Assembly: GCA_034926605.1 (NCBI GenBank)
Contig: JAYFQV010000019.1
Coordinates: 1-27,000 of the forward strand
Length of the DNA: 27,000 nucleotides
DNA from: CALXXL01 sp034926605
GTDB lineage: Bacteria; Verrucomicrobiota; Lentisphaeria; Victivallales; Victivallaceae
Direction: 5' to 3'
The position numbers and the translations under genes are program-made. Below, one piece after another: positions 1 through 7,373 of the stretch (position 1 is its first letter; the number at the start of each line of letters is the position of its first letter). The notes below the pieces were generated by a model. It searched no databases and was not told where the DNA came from. It saw only the letters and a program-made list of their open reading frames with translations.

Positions 1-168
1 CATTTTCAATTGATTTGACTCGGATACATCGCACTATTCAATTTTCAACCAACGTCGTCTGTTTAGTGACAACAGGACTTTAATTTACCACGTTACCTCC
101 ACAAGTCAAGCCGGAAAATCAAAAAATCATCATTTTTTCACTAAAAAGATCTCGCCGGACATTTTTGT

Positions 169-196
169 TTGACGGGTTTGAATTATGTTTTATATG
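169..196 (+). promoter_or_regulatory. Candidate sigma70-type promoter for the GT2 gene
   Basis: TTGACG (169-174) and TATATG (191-196) are separated by 16 bases in an AT-rich upstream region, about 60 bases before the predicted start. The rest of bases 1-254 is AT-rich, and I see no gene or strong hairpin in it. The match is by eye only. Confidence 0.45.
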
Positions 197-254
197 TGCT
201 ATTTTGTTACATAAACAATTTGAATCGCATAAATAAACGCCGGGAATATTGGTT

Positions 255-1565
255 TTGAATAAACTCATTAAGGGTCTTTCCTATATATTTGTATTCGCCG
301 GACTGACCAGCTGGCTGCTTCTTCTGCCGGGCTTCTCAATATCCGGATTCACTGCGAATCTCAACACTTCCGCCACAATCGCGTTTTTCTTTATCGTTAT
401 GAATATGGTTTATTACCTATTCATTATAGTAACGTCGCTTTTTTACCGTCCGGTCAAGCCGCTGGCCGACGAGGAGCTGCCGGAGGTAACCGTTATCGTT
501 CCTGCCTATAACGAGGGGTATGACGTGGTGCGTACCATAGACAGTGTGGTCTCCGGAGACTATCCGCGAGAGAAACTGCGTATCATCGCCATCGACGACG
601 GCAGCGCTGACGACACCTGGCAATGGATATGCAAGGCGGCCGAAGCTTATCCCGACGTGGTAACCACCATGAAGCATCCGCATAACTGCGGTAAACGGCG
701 TGCGCTTTACAACGGATTCATGGCGGCAAAATCGGAATTCCTGGTATCGGTGGACTCCGATTCGACCATTTCCGCCAATGCCTTGCGGGCGATTGTCACC
801 CGATTCATCAAGGAGCCAAGGGTCGGCGGTGTGGCCGGATACCCGAGAGTCAGCAACCTCGAAGAAGGCATCCTTCCGCGCATGCTGGACGTGGGGTTCG
901 TTTTTGCGTTCGAACTCATCCGCTCCAGTCAGAGTGTGTTCCACGGTGTTTTCTGCACCCCCGGGGCGCTGAGCGGCTACCGCCGGTCTGCGTTGCTGCC
1001 GGTTTTGGACGCTTGGGTGGACGAAAAGTTCTTCGGCGTGGCCAGCGGCATTGGCGAAGACCGTGCGCTTTCCACGGCACTGCTGCGCGACGACCACTGG
1101 GTGGTGTTCGAACGCAACGCCGTCACCATGACCAAAATGCCAACCGCGTTCAAAAATGTCTGCAAGGTATTTTTACGTTGGGGTCGCGGCGATCTGCGCG
1201 AAACCATCAAGATGTACACATTCATATTCCATCACTTCAGCACGCAGCGAATGGTGTTACTGTTCAACATGCTGATGCAGACCATCTGGGTGATATCGCC
1301 ATTCTTCTGGGTGTCGTCGTCCCTGATGCTGACCTTCGGCAATTCATGGCTGCTGGCGGCAATGTTTCTGTTCTCGGTGCTGTTCTGGGCATCGATCCCG
1401 GCCGCGCTGTACGCGCTTCGAAGCGGCATTGAAAATGCGATATGGGCTTACAGCTATGCGCTGTTCTACGCGCTGTTCATGTTCTGGCTGATGCCGTACA
1501 GCCTGTTCAGCATCAACAATTCGCAATGGGGAACCCGAGGGGCGGCGGTTCCAGTCAAACACTGA
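255..1565 (+). CDS. Processive family 2 glycosyltransferase (NodC/hyaluronan synthase-like), membrane-bound
   Basis: Inner-membrane glycosyltransferase that probably builds and exports a polysaccharide from nucleotide sugars. Two N-terminal membrane segments (about residues 8-28 and 40-65) precede a GT-A domain with VTVIVPAYNEG, IDDGS (near 114), VDSD (near 168), GED (near 268) and a late RW (near 309). Three or so hydrophobic segments follow at about 335-425. This order is that of NodC, HasA and related synthases. The product sugar cannot be read from sequence. The frame has no early ATG. TTG at 255 is preferred because GGGA lies 9 bases upstream; TTG at 249 gives two more residues but sits only 3 bases from it. 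The gene end overlaps the converging methyltransferase gene by 11 bases. The usual QxxRW motif appears here as VFLRW, lacking the Gln. Confidence 0.85.
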   Translation: MNKLIKGLSYIFVFAGLTSWLLLLPGFSISGFTANLNTSATIAFFFIVMNMVYYLFIIVTSLFYRPVKPLADEELPEVTVIVPAYNEGYDVVRTIDSVVSGDYPREKLRIIAIDDGSADDTWQWICKAAEAYPDVVTTMKHPHNCGKRRALYNGFMAAKSEFLVSVDSDSTISANALRAIVTRFIKEPRVGGVAGYPRVSNLEEGILPRMLDVGFVFAFELIRSSQSVFHGVFCTPGALSGYRRSALLPVLDAWVDEKFFGVASGIGEDRALSTALLRDDHWVVFERNAVTMTKMPTAFKNVCKVFLRWGRGDLRETIKMYTFIFHHFSTQRMVLLFNMLMQTIWVISPFFWVSSSLMLTFGNSWLLAAMFLFSVLFWASIPAALYALRSGIENAIWAYSYALFYALFMFWLMPYSLFSINNSQWGTRGAAVPVKH

Positions 1566-2013
1566 AGCGTCGTTCCAGTTCCAGCAGAAAACGCTTGATG
1601 GCTATTCCGGCGGAATAGCCGCCCTCCCCGCCGTCCGACCGCACGACCCGGTGGCATGGAATCAAAATCGGCAACGGATTGTGCCCGCAGGCGGTTCCCG
1701 TAGCGCGGCACGCTCTCATTCTTCCGGCCATCGCTGCAAGTTCCGCGTAAGAACGCGTTTCTCCGTAGGGAATCTCAAGCATGGATCGCCATACGGAACG
1801 CTCGAATTCGGTACCGGAAGGAGCCAATGGCAGCTCAAACAGCCGGAGAGTTCCGGCAAAATATGCCAGCAACTGTTCAGCCGCTTCCGTCAAAAGCGCC
1901 GTGGCGACCGGAACGCCGGCATAATCAGCCTCTCCAAACACGAGGCGGGCCAATGCGCCCGATTCCTCGTGCAGGGTCAGCTTACCAAGCGGGCTGTCGA
2001 TCGTAATAAACAC
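1555..2013 (-). CDS. ogt: Methylated-DNA--[protein]-cysteine S-methyltransferase
   Basis: Suicide DNA-repair protein that moves an alkyl group from O6-alkylguanine to its own cysteine. The 152-residue protein has the C-terminal methyltransferase domain with the active-site motif PCHRVV (Cys120), preceded by NPLPILI and followed by GGYSAGIAIKRFLLELE, as in Ogt/MGMT enzymes. The usual RAVG segment reads RATG here. Length fits the family. The start is GTG at 2013, which overlaps the TAG stop of the upstream heptosyltransferase gene by one base (TAGTG), suggesting translational coupling on one mRNA. The functional link between these two neighbours is not obvious. Ogt versus the Ada C-terminal domain cannot be separated with certainty, but there is no Ada N-terminal domain. 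Confidence 0.92.
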   Translation of the reverse strand: MFITIDSPLGKLTLHEESGALARLVFGEADYAGVPVATALLTEAAEQLLAYFAGTLRLFELPLAPSGTEFERSVWRSMLEIPYGETRSYAELAAMAGRMRACRATGTACGHNPLPILIPCHRVVRSDGGEGGYSAGIAIKRFLLELERRFSV

Positions 2014-3374
2014 TATTCCTCGGGCAGAACGTCTTCCGGATGACGCTCCAGATATTCCGGTATGCTCTTGATTGTTTTAATGACCTGCTCGGACGATATC
2101 AACCTGGTACACTCAAATTGCCGCGGAGTATTCTTGAGCCTCGGGCACCAGAGAAAGTCGTAGTGGTCGAAATCAACGCGCATGTCGTTCCAACAACTGT
2201 GACAAGTATGGTAGTTTATCACACGGAACGGTGTGGCAAACTCGTTGGTGGGATGGGTAAATCCGGAAATCATCACCACCGGCACCCGGCATCCCCAGGC
2301 CAGCCAGCTGAGTCCGCTGGACAACCCGATAAAGAAATCGGCGTCTTTTATCAGGTCGACCCGCTCCTGAAGCGGACGCGGACCTGTGAAGTTTTCCGTG
2401 CCATACGGTATAAAATTCTGATTTATGCCGTGCCCGTACACCGCGTCGCGGTCCACACACAACACGCGATAGCCCTTGTCTTTCAGGAACTGCACCACGT
2501 CCAGCCACCCGTGCGGATTGTTCCAGTACTTGGCCTGGCTGGAGCTCTGCGCGGCAATGCAGACATACGGTTCCTTTATCCGACGGGGCGCCGAAAGGTT
2601 GAAGCGCGGCGGATCGTCGGAAGGATCGACGCCGAGAATATATCCGGCGGTGCGATGCAGACCGATATAGCGGAAATCGATCGGCTGGTTGTCCACATTG
2701 CCTTTGAAAAACAGCCCCATATAGTAGCAGGCGTATGGCTTGTACTTGACGGTATCCTCCTTGGAAACGAAAGTGATGTCGGGATACTGGTCGCGCACCA
2801 ACATCGATATATGCGGCATCATCACGCAGATGACCTTGCATTTATGCTTCTTCTGAAAGCGTTCGACATAACTGAACCAGCCGATTGAGTCGCCTATGGT
2901 GGACACGGGCAACTGAATCATTACCTCCTTGCCGCGCGGATCATACACGTGCTCGAAAATCGGGGTTTCCTCGCGGGGGCGGAATATCTGGAGTTTGAAC
3001 CGTATGAAGAACTTCTTGACACTGGTGACATAGGCTCCCTCGACGGTATCGGCGTTGTATAGGATTATCCCGCTGTCGATATCGGAAAAACATACACGAT
3101 AGGTTTTGCCGTTGTGGGGAAACAATATGCGTATGCCGTCGTTGAAGTCGAAAGTGATCCCCTCCACCGCTTTCTGGGTGGGAACAGACGGGACCGCCCC
3201 ATAGATGGACTCCTGCGGAGGTTGTTGTGGCGCGGCCTCTTTCGGCGCGGACGCGGACGGTGCGGCCGGCGGTCCCGAAATCACTATCTCACTTGAAGGC
3301 TTCCCGGCGGCCACACCAATAGAGAAATCGCCAGCCGCCGCCGGTTTCACGGAAATGTCCTTGTCATTGCCCAT
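2013..3374 (-). CDS. Autotransporter-type protein O-heptosyltransferase (TibC/Aah/BAHT family)
   Basis: Cytoplasmic enzyme expected to transfer ADP-heptose to Ser/Thr of repeat-containing surface proteins. Residues 1-65 are a Pro/Ala-rich leader. The rest matches the BAHT fold: an N-terminal beta-rich region, then a GT-B heptosyltransferase core with STIGDSIGW (around 158-166, with the Asp expected near the catalytic site), AAQSSSQAKYWNNP (274-287), FFIGLSSGLSWLAWG (347-361) and SGFTHPTNEF. The C-terminal part carries four cysteines as CHSC (391, 394), WCP (410) and FEC (422), the arrangement known in TibC to bind iron. AAGGAG lies 10 bases before the ATG. It is first in a likely operon with the overlapping methyltransferase. 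The long beta-repeat protein at 12179-16048 is a possible acceptor, about 9 kb away. Confidence 0.85.
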   Translation of the reverse strand: MGNDKDISVKPAAAGDFSIGVAAGKPSSEIVISGPPAAPSASAPKEAAPQQPPQESIYGAVPSVPTQKAVEGITFDFNDGIRILFPHNGKTYRVCFSDIDSGIILYNADTVEGAYVTSVKKFFIRFKLQIFRPREETPIFEHVYDPRGKEVMIQLPVSTIGDSIGWFSYVERFQKKHKCKVICVMMPHISMLVRDQYPDITFVSKEDTVKYKPYACYYMGLFFKGNVDNQPIDFRYIGLHRTAGYILGVDPSDDPPRFNLSAPRRIKEPYVCIAAQSSSQAKYWNNPHGWLDVVQFLKDKGYRVLCVDRDAVYGHGINQNFIPYGTENFTGPRPLQERVDLIKDADFFIGLSSGLSWLAWGCRVPVVMISGFTHPTNEFATPFRVINYHTCHSCWNDMRVDFDHYDFLWCPRLKNTPRQFECTRLISSEQVIKTIKSIPEYLERHPEDVLPEE

Positions 3375-3412
3375 CGCTTCCTAACTCCTTTTTATGCACA
3401 TTGTCGTTTATA

Positions 3413-3445
3413 CTTGAAAATACTACGAAACCTAGGATATTCAAG
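3413..3445. promoter_or_regulatory. Inverted repeat in the divergent heptosyltransferase/GH20 promoter region
   Basis: CTTGAA (3413-3418) and TTCAAG (3440-3445) form a perfect 6-base inverted pair around an AT-rich centre, between divergent genes starting at 3374 (-) and 3529 (+). It could be an operator or chance. No regulator gene lies next to it. Confidence 0.2.
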
Positions 3446-3475
3446 CGCTATTCAGCAAAAAAATGACTTTATATA

Positions 3476-3502
3476 TTGATTTTGGCCAATGGTGGTTATA
3501 GA
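3476..3502 (+). promoter_or_regulatory. Possible promoter for the GH20 gene
   Basis: TTGATT (3476-3481) and TATAGA (3497-3502) are separated by 15 bases, about 27 bases before the ATG at 3529. The spacing is short, so this is weak. A GGAG ribosome binding site follows about 9 bases before the ATG. Confidence 0.3.
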
Positions 3503-3528
3503 TTACCCAAACAACCCGGAGTCAACCC

Positions 3529-6222
3529 ATGAAAAAAACAATTTCCCTGATTGCGGCGATCTGGCTCGGTGCCGGATCAGTCTTCGGCGGCAACGCCAAG
3601 CCAGAATTGTTAAACGGCCGCATCGACCGCGAGGGCGTATTCCTGGCTTGCGGCCCTACCGTGCTATCAATGCAAACCAAGTTCGTGTTCGTGGAACCGC
3701 CCTGGCGGCAACTTTACTTTTACAACGCCAAATCACCGGCGGAATTCAGAGCCTCTGACGACGGGAAACGGTGGGATATGATGCAGACCGGCGACGACGC
3801 CCTGATCAAGCTCCACGAATACAGCCTGACCCTGAACGGTTCCGAAGCAACGGTCAAGCTGCGGGCCACGCTGACAGCAAATGTTCCCTGCGAATATGAG
3901 GGCGACCTTATGCTGATACCCGACACCCTGCTGGCTGGCGCGTCCTATACCATAACACTTAGCGACGGTAAAACCGTTTCCGGAGCAATCTCAAAGACTC
4001 CTCCGGACGGCATGGCAGAAATATTTTCCGATGCCCGCAAAATGCTTTTCGAATCCCGTTACGGCACTCTCGACATCGATATCACTGCCGGTCCGGCCTA
4101 CAAGCTGGTTGACCGCCGCAGTGTATTTTGTGAAAACCTTGCCTGTTTCTGGCTCGGCACCCGTCCGGAGGTGAAGCAGGGCGACTTCGAGACCAGCGCC
4201 GTCATCAAATTCACTCCGAACCCGGACCTGCCGCCGCTGGCCGAACCGCTCAAAACAGCCGCCGCGCCGGCCTCCCAGTCTGCACCATTGACCGTAGTCC
4301 GTGACGTTTCGCGCCAGTGGCCGCTGCTGCCCGTTCCCAAAGAGGCAGACTTCAACGGCAAGACCGTGGATGCCACCGCACTGGCGATGCCGGCCGGCCT
4401 GCCGCCGCGGCTCGCCGCCGCCTTTAAGCGTCTGTTCACCGCCCAACTGCCGCTCGAGATCGATGCCGCCGGGCTGCCGGTTGCCGTGAAAATCGATCCG
4501 GCCAATCAGGACATCCCGCACACCGAGGGGTATCTGCTCGACGTTTCCGACACCGGAATCGCGGTCGCCGCCCGCAGTGAACGCGGCGCCTTCTACGCGC
4601 TGCAAACCCTCAAGGCACTCTACCTGGACGGCGGATTCCGCCAGTGCCATGTGCGGGATTGGCCGGACTTCGACCTGCGCGGCATCCATACGCTGGTGGA
4701 CAGCAACTCCGACATCTACATGAAAAGCATGGTCGAGGACGTGCTTGCTCCGCTGAAAATGAACTATATCCTGCTGGAATGCGAATACGCGAAGTGGGAT
4801 GCCTCAAAAGGCTGCCATCAGGATTGGGCCGCCTCCAAGGAACAGCTTGCCGCCATAGTCAAGAACGCCAACGACAATTATATCGAGGTTATCCCGTTCA
4901 TCTCCACCATGGGTTACTGCATGTGGATGTTCGAGAACGGTCAAAACGCCGAACTGGCCGAAAATCCAGCAAAACCACGCAGTTACAATCCGTCCGATCC
5001 TAAGGTCTACGAGTTTATGACCAAGGTCCTTGACGAGGTTGAAGAAATATTCGGTCACCAGTCGAAATATCTCCATGTCGGCCATGACGAGCTCCAGATA
5101 TGGAAGGAATTCCCTTACCCGGTGCGGCCTGAAAACATTGCCAAGGGCGTTCCCCGGTTATACCTCGACGACGTGATGTTTTATCACCGCTACGCCGAGA
5201 AACACGGCCTGAAGATCATGCTGTGGCATGACGTTCTCGCCACGCCGGACGAATCGCCCGAAAACGGTACCGGCGGCGCGGCGGCAGTCCGCCCCATGCT
5301 GCCTAAAGACATCATAATCTGCGATTGGCGCTACGCCGGAACCTACAATCAATACCCCGATCTTGAGGCGTTCGCCGCCGAAGGCTTCCCCACCATCGCC
5401 TGTTCGTGGTATGAGCCGGGCAATGTGGAGAATCTGGCGCGCGCCGCCAAAAAATTCGGCTCTATGGGCCTGATGTCCACCACTTGGAACGGGTTCCACG
5501 GCAGCCGTACCGCATTGCAGAACGATTTCGCCCAGCTCTCCCCCTATGTGCGGGTGGCCTGCCGCGGCTGGAATCTTGAAGATGCCGCCAACAACTACCG
5601 CGCCGACGAAGTGCTCAGCCTGCTGCTGGACCACCGCCACAACCGCGGCGGGCAGCAAGGCGTAATGCTCGACATCTCGCAGGCCGCCAATATATCTTTC
5701 TCCAAAAACCAGACGGCTTTCTGTGGCCGCGACGACGGTAACCTGACCGCTTTGACCGCCGGAAAACCTGTCGCGGTCGGACGTTATATGTTCCAGATCC
5801 CGGAACGCAACGGAGCCCCCGCTGCGGTGGCGCTCAATTCCCCGGCGACCCCGAAGTTTCCGGACACCGCCGAAGTTCAGCTCGATCTCAAATGTTCCAG
5901 ACTCGACTTCCTGCATGCCATTCCGGGAAAAAGGCTGAAATCCGGCGCCATTGCAGCAGTATATACCATAGTGTACGATGACGGCTCGAAAGAGGAAATC
6001 CCGGTTAAATACGACTGGAACATCGCGGCACTTTCCAACAGCGACTTCGGTTACGAGCTCTCTCCGAGCGCGTCACTGGCGGTGCGCGGCTATGAGCCGG
6101 AAAGTCGGCTCTGGGTCTTCTCATGGCCCAATCCGTATCCGGATAAAACCATCAGCAAAATCATAATGGGCAAGAAGGAGGCCGGAGTGATTGTTTTCGC
6201 CCTTACCGCCGAACGGCCCTGA
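3529..6222 (+). CDS. Secreted family 20-type glycoside hydrolase (beta-N-acetylhexosaminidase-like)
   Basis: Predicted exported glycosidase of 897 residues, likely removing terminal N-acetylhexosamine from glycans. Residues 1-20 form a signal peptide (MKK, hydrophobic core, VFGG). Residues about 21-250 are a beta-rich region of no recognised family. A GH20b-like alpha/beta domain covers about 260-380 (LLPVPKEA, then EGYLLDV and GAFYALQTLKAL). The catalytic barrel starts at DFDLRGIHTLVDS (about 385). The acid/base region is LHVGHDEL, with Asp520 and Glu521 matching the GH20 D-E pair; the residue before them is His rather than the usual Gly. SWYEPGN and TTWNG are late barrel motifs. About 690-897 form another beta-rich region. 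GGAG lies shortly before the ATG. It leads a plus-strand cluster with the channel and GH35 genes. Exact substrate is unknown. Confidence 0.8.
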   Translation: MKKTISLIAAIWLGAGSVFGGNAKPELLNGRIDREGVFLACGPTVLSMQTKFVFVEPPWRQLYFYNAKSPAEFRASDDGKRWDMMQTGDDALIKLHEYSLTLNGSEATVKLRATLTANVPCEYEGDLMLIPDTLLAGASYTITLSDGKTVSGAISKTPPDGMAEIFSDARKMLFESRYGTLDIDITAGPAYKLVDRRSVFCENLACFWLGTRPEVKQGDFETSAVIKFTPNPDLPPLAEPLKTAAAPASQSAPLTVVRDVSRQWPLLPVPKEADFNGKTVDATALAMPAGLPPRLAAAFKRLFTAQLPLEIDAAGLPVAVKIDPANQDIPHTEGYLLDVSDTGIAVAARSERGAFYALQTLKALYLDGGFRQCHVRDWPDFDLRGIHTLVDSNSDIYMKSMVEDVLAPLKMNYILLECEYAKWDASKGCHQDWAASKEQLAAIVKNANDNYIEVIPFISTMGYCMWMFENGQNAELAENPAKPRSYNPSDPKVYEFMTKVLDEVEEIFGHQSKYLHVGHDELQIWKEFPYPVRPENIAKGVPRLYLDDVMFYHRYAEKHGLKIMLWHDVLATPDESPENGTGGAAAVRPMLPKDIIICDWRYAGTYNQYPDLEAFAAEGFPTIACSWYEPGNVENLARAAKKFGSMGLMSTTWNGFHGSRTALQNDFAQLSPYVRVACRGWNLEDAANNYRADEVLSLLLDHRHNRGGQQGVMLDISQAANISFSKNQTAFCGRDDGNLTALTAGKPVAVGRYMFQIPERNGAPAAVALNSPATPKFPDTAEVQLDLKCSRLDFLHAIPGKRLKSGAIAAVYTIVYDDGSKEEIPVKYDWNIAALSNSDFGYELSPSASLAVRGYEPESRLWVFSWPNPYPDKTISKIIMGKKEAGVIVFALTAERP

Positions 6223-6233
6223 CCTTGTACGCG

Positions 6234-6271
6234 GGCGGCTCAAAAGACAATTGAAGATTTTTCGAGCCGCC
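6234..6271 (+). other. Stem-loop between GH20 and channel genes
   Basis: GGCGGCTC (6234-6241) pairs with GAGCCGCC (6264-6271) around a 22-base loop. No T-run follows directly, so it is not a textbook terminator. It may be a weak or factor-dependent terminator or an mRNA stability element. Confidence 0.35.
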
Positions 6272-6301
6272 TGGGACGTTGCAACGCTTGCATATTCCGG
6301 T

Positions 6302-6330
6302 TTGCGGATTAAGTTTACTATGCGTAGTAT
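6302..6330 (+). promoter_or_regulatory. Possible promoter for the channel gene
   Basis: TTGCGG (6302-6307) and TAGTAT (6325-6330) have 17-base spacing and sit just upstream of the AAGGGGGTGGG ribosome binding site of the gene at 6353. The -35 match is poor. ACTA/TAGT overlapping the -10 forms a small inverted repeat. Confidence 0.25.
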
Positions 6331-6352
6331 CCGATAAACAAGGGGGTGGGTT

Positions 6353-7294
6353 ATGAAAAAATGGTTGTTATCCGTGCTTATGTCCGTATCGGCAGTCGGG
6401 CTTTTCGCACAAGGCGAACCGCTGAAGGTGAGCATCGGCGGGTATGTTAACCGGATTGAGGAGCTATCCCTTGAAAACGGCTTCGCCTCCGTCGATCTCT
6501 GGCTCTGGACTAATTGGACCGGCGGACGAGATGCAATGGTCAAGCACTTGGAGATAAGCAACGGCGAGGTTTTCGGAACCCGGATTGATTTTGCCCGTGA
6601 CGACAGCGGCAAATTGTACAATGCGGCACGTGTTCAAGCCAGAGTTTTTTGTAATTTTGACCTTAAGGACTATCCGTTCGACCGTCAGAAGGTGGTGATC
6701 TCGATCGAGGACACCGACATGATTTCCAAACAACTCCAGTTCGTCCCGGATTCCGATTCCTGCGGCATCGACCCTGACTACCAGCCGGCCTGCTGGCAAA
6801 TCACCGGATTCGAAACCTCTGTGGATACCCACACCTATAATACCGATTTCGGCGATCCGGTGGCTGACGGCCCTCACGGCGAATACTCCAGGTTCAACAT
6901 GACGATAAGCCTTGAACGGCCCGGCGGATTCTGGTTCAAGATTTTCAAATATTTCGGAATCGTGCTGATCTCGGTGGCGCTGGCCGCAGCGGCGCTGCTG
7001 GTGCGGATCGACAATCTCGGCGCGCGCTTTGCAATGCTCGGTGGCGCACTGGCGGTCAACATGATCGGATTGTTTGCGCTGATCTACCGCATCCCGCAGT
7101 GGAGCGGTATTACCATTGCCGAACTGGTCACCTATCTGTCACTGGGCTTTGTATTGCTGTTTGTGCTGCAGTCTATCATATCCTTGAACATGCGTGAAAT
7201 GATTTCACCAACCATGGCCCGCCGGTTCGACCGTGCCGGTTTTCTGGCGCTGCTGACACTGTATGTCGCCACGCTGGGATTGATGCTGGCCTGA
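6353..7294 (+). CDS. Bacterial pentameric ligand-gated ion channel (Cys-loop receptor superfamily)
   Basis: Inner-membrane channel expected to open when a ligand binds its periplasmic domain. Signal peptide 1-20 (cleavage near LFAQ). Residues 21-190 look like the beta-sandwich ligand domain and contain the prokaryotic Pro-loop signature: DLKDYPFDRQKVVI at about 103-116 resembles the GLIC segment with YPFDSQ. Four membrane helices follow in the expected order: M1 about 192-217, M2 222-244, M3 252-276 and M4 293-313, with the protein ending right after M4, as in GLIC/ELIC. The 313-residue length fits the family. The pore helix (NLGARFAMLGGALAVNMIG) has no acidic residue at its cytoplasmic end, unlike cation-selective GLIC. 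It sits between two glycosidase genes. The ligand is unknown. The Pro-loop plus four-helix order makes the family call fairly firm. Confidence 0.8.
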   Translation: MKKWLLSVLMSVSAVGLFAQGEPLKVSIGGYVNRIEELSLENGFASVDLWLWTNWTGGRDAMVKHLEISNGEVFGTRIDFARDDSGKLYNAARVQARVFCNFDLKDYPFDRQKVVISIEDTDMISKQLQFVPDSDSCGIDPDYQPACWQITGFETSVDTHTYNTDFGDPVADGPHGEYSRFNMTISLERPGGFWFKIFKYFGIVLISVALAAAALLVRIDNLGARFAMLGGALAVNMIGLFALIYRIPQWSGITIAELVTYLSLGFVLLFVLQSIISLNMREMISPTMARRFDRAGFLALLTLYVATLGLMLA

Positions 7295-7314
7295 GTAGAA
7301 TAAAATAGATTTAT

Positions 7315-7343
7315 CCGCGCCGCCGGAGTCGCCGTCGGCGCGG
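7315..7343 (+). terminator. GC-rich hairpin after the channel gene (weak terminator)
   Basis: CCGCGCCG (7315-7322) pairs with CGGCGCGG (7336-7343), an 8-base perfect stem with a 13-base loop. It is followed only by TCTGTTAT, so termination would be partial. It lies between the channel stop and the GH35 start. Confidence 0.4.
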
Positions 7344-7373
7344 TCTGTTATCATAAAAAACAAGGTATAACAA

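Noticed and set aside
3413..3445. Inverted repeat considered as a terminator
   Set aside because: Stem is only six bases, AT-rich, lacks a T-run and lies between divergent genes, so it is listed only as a possible operator.
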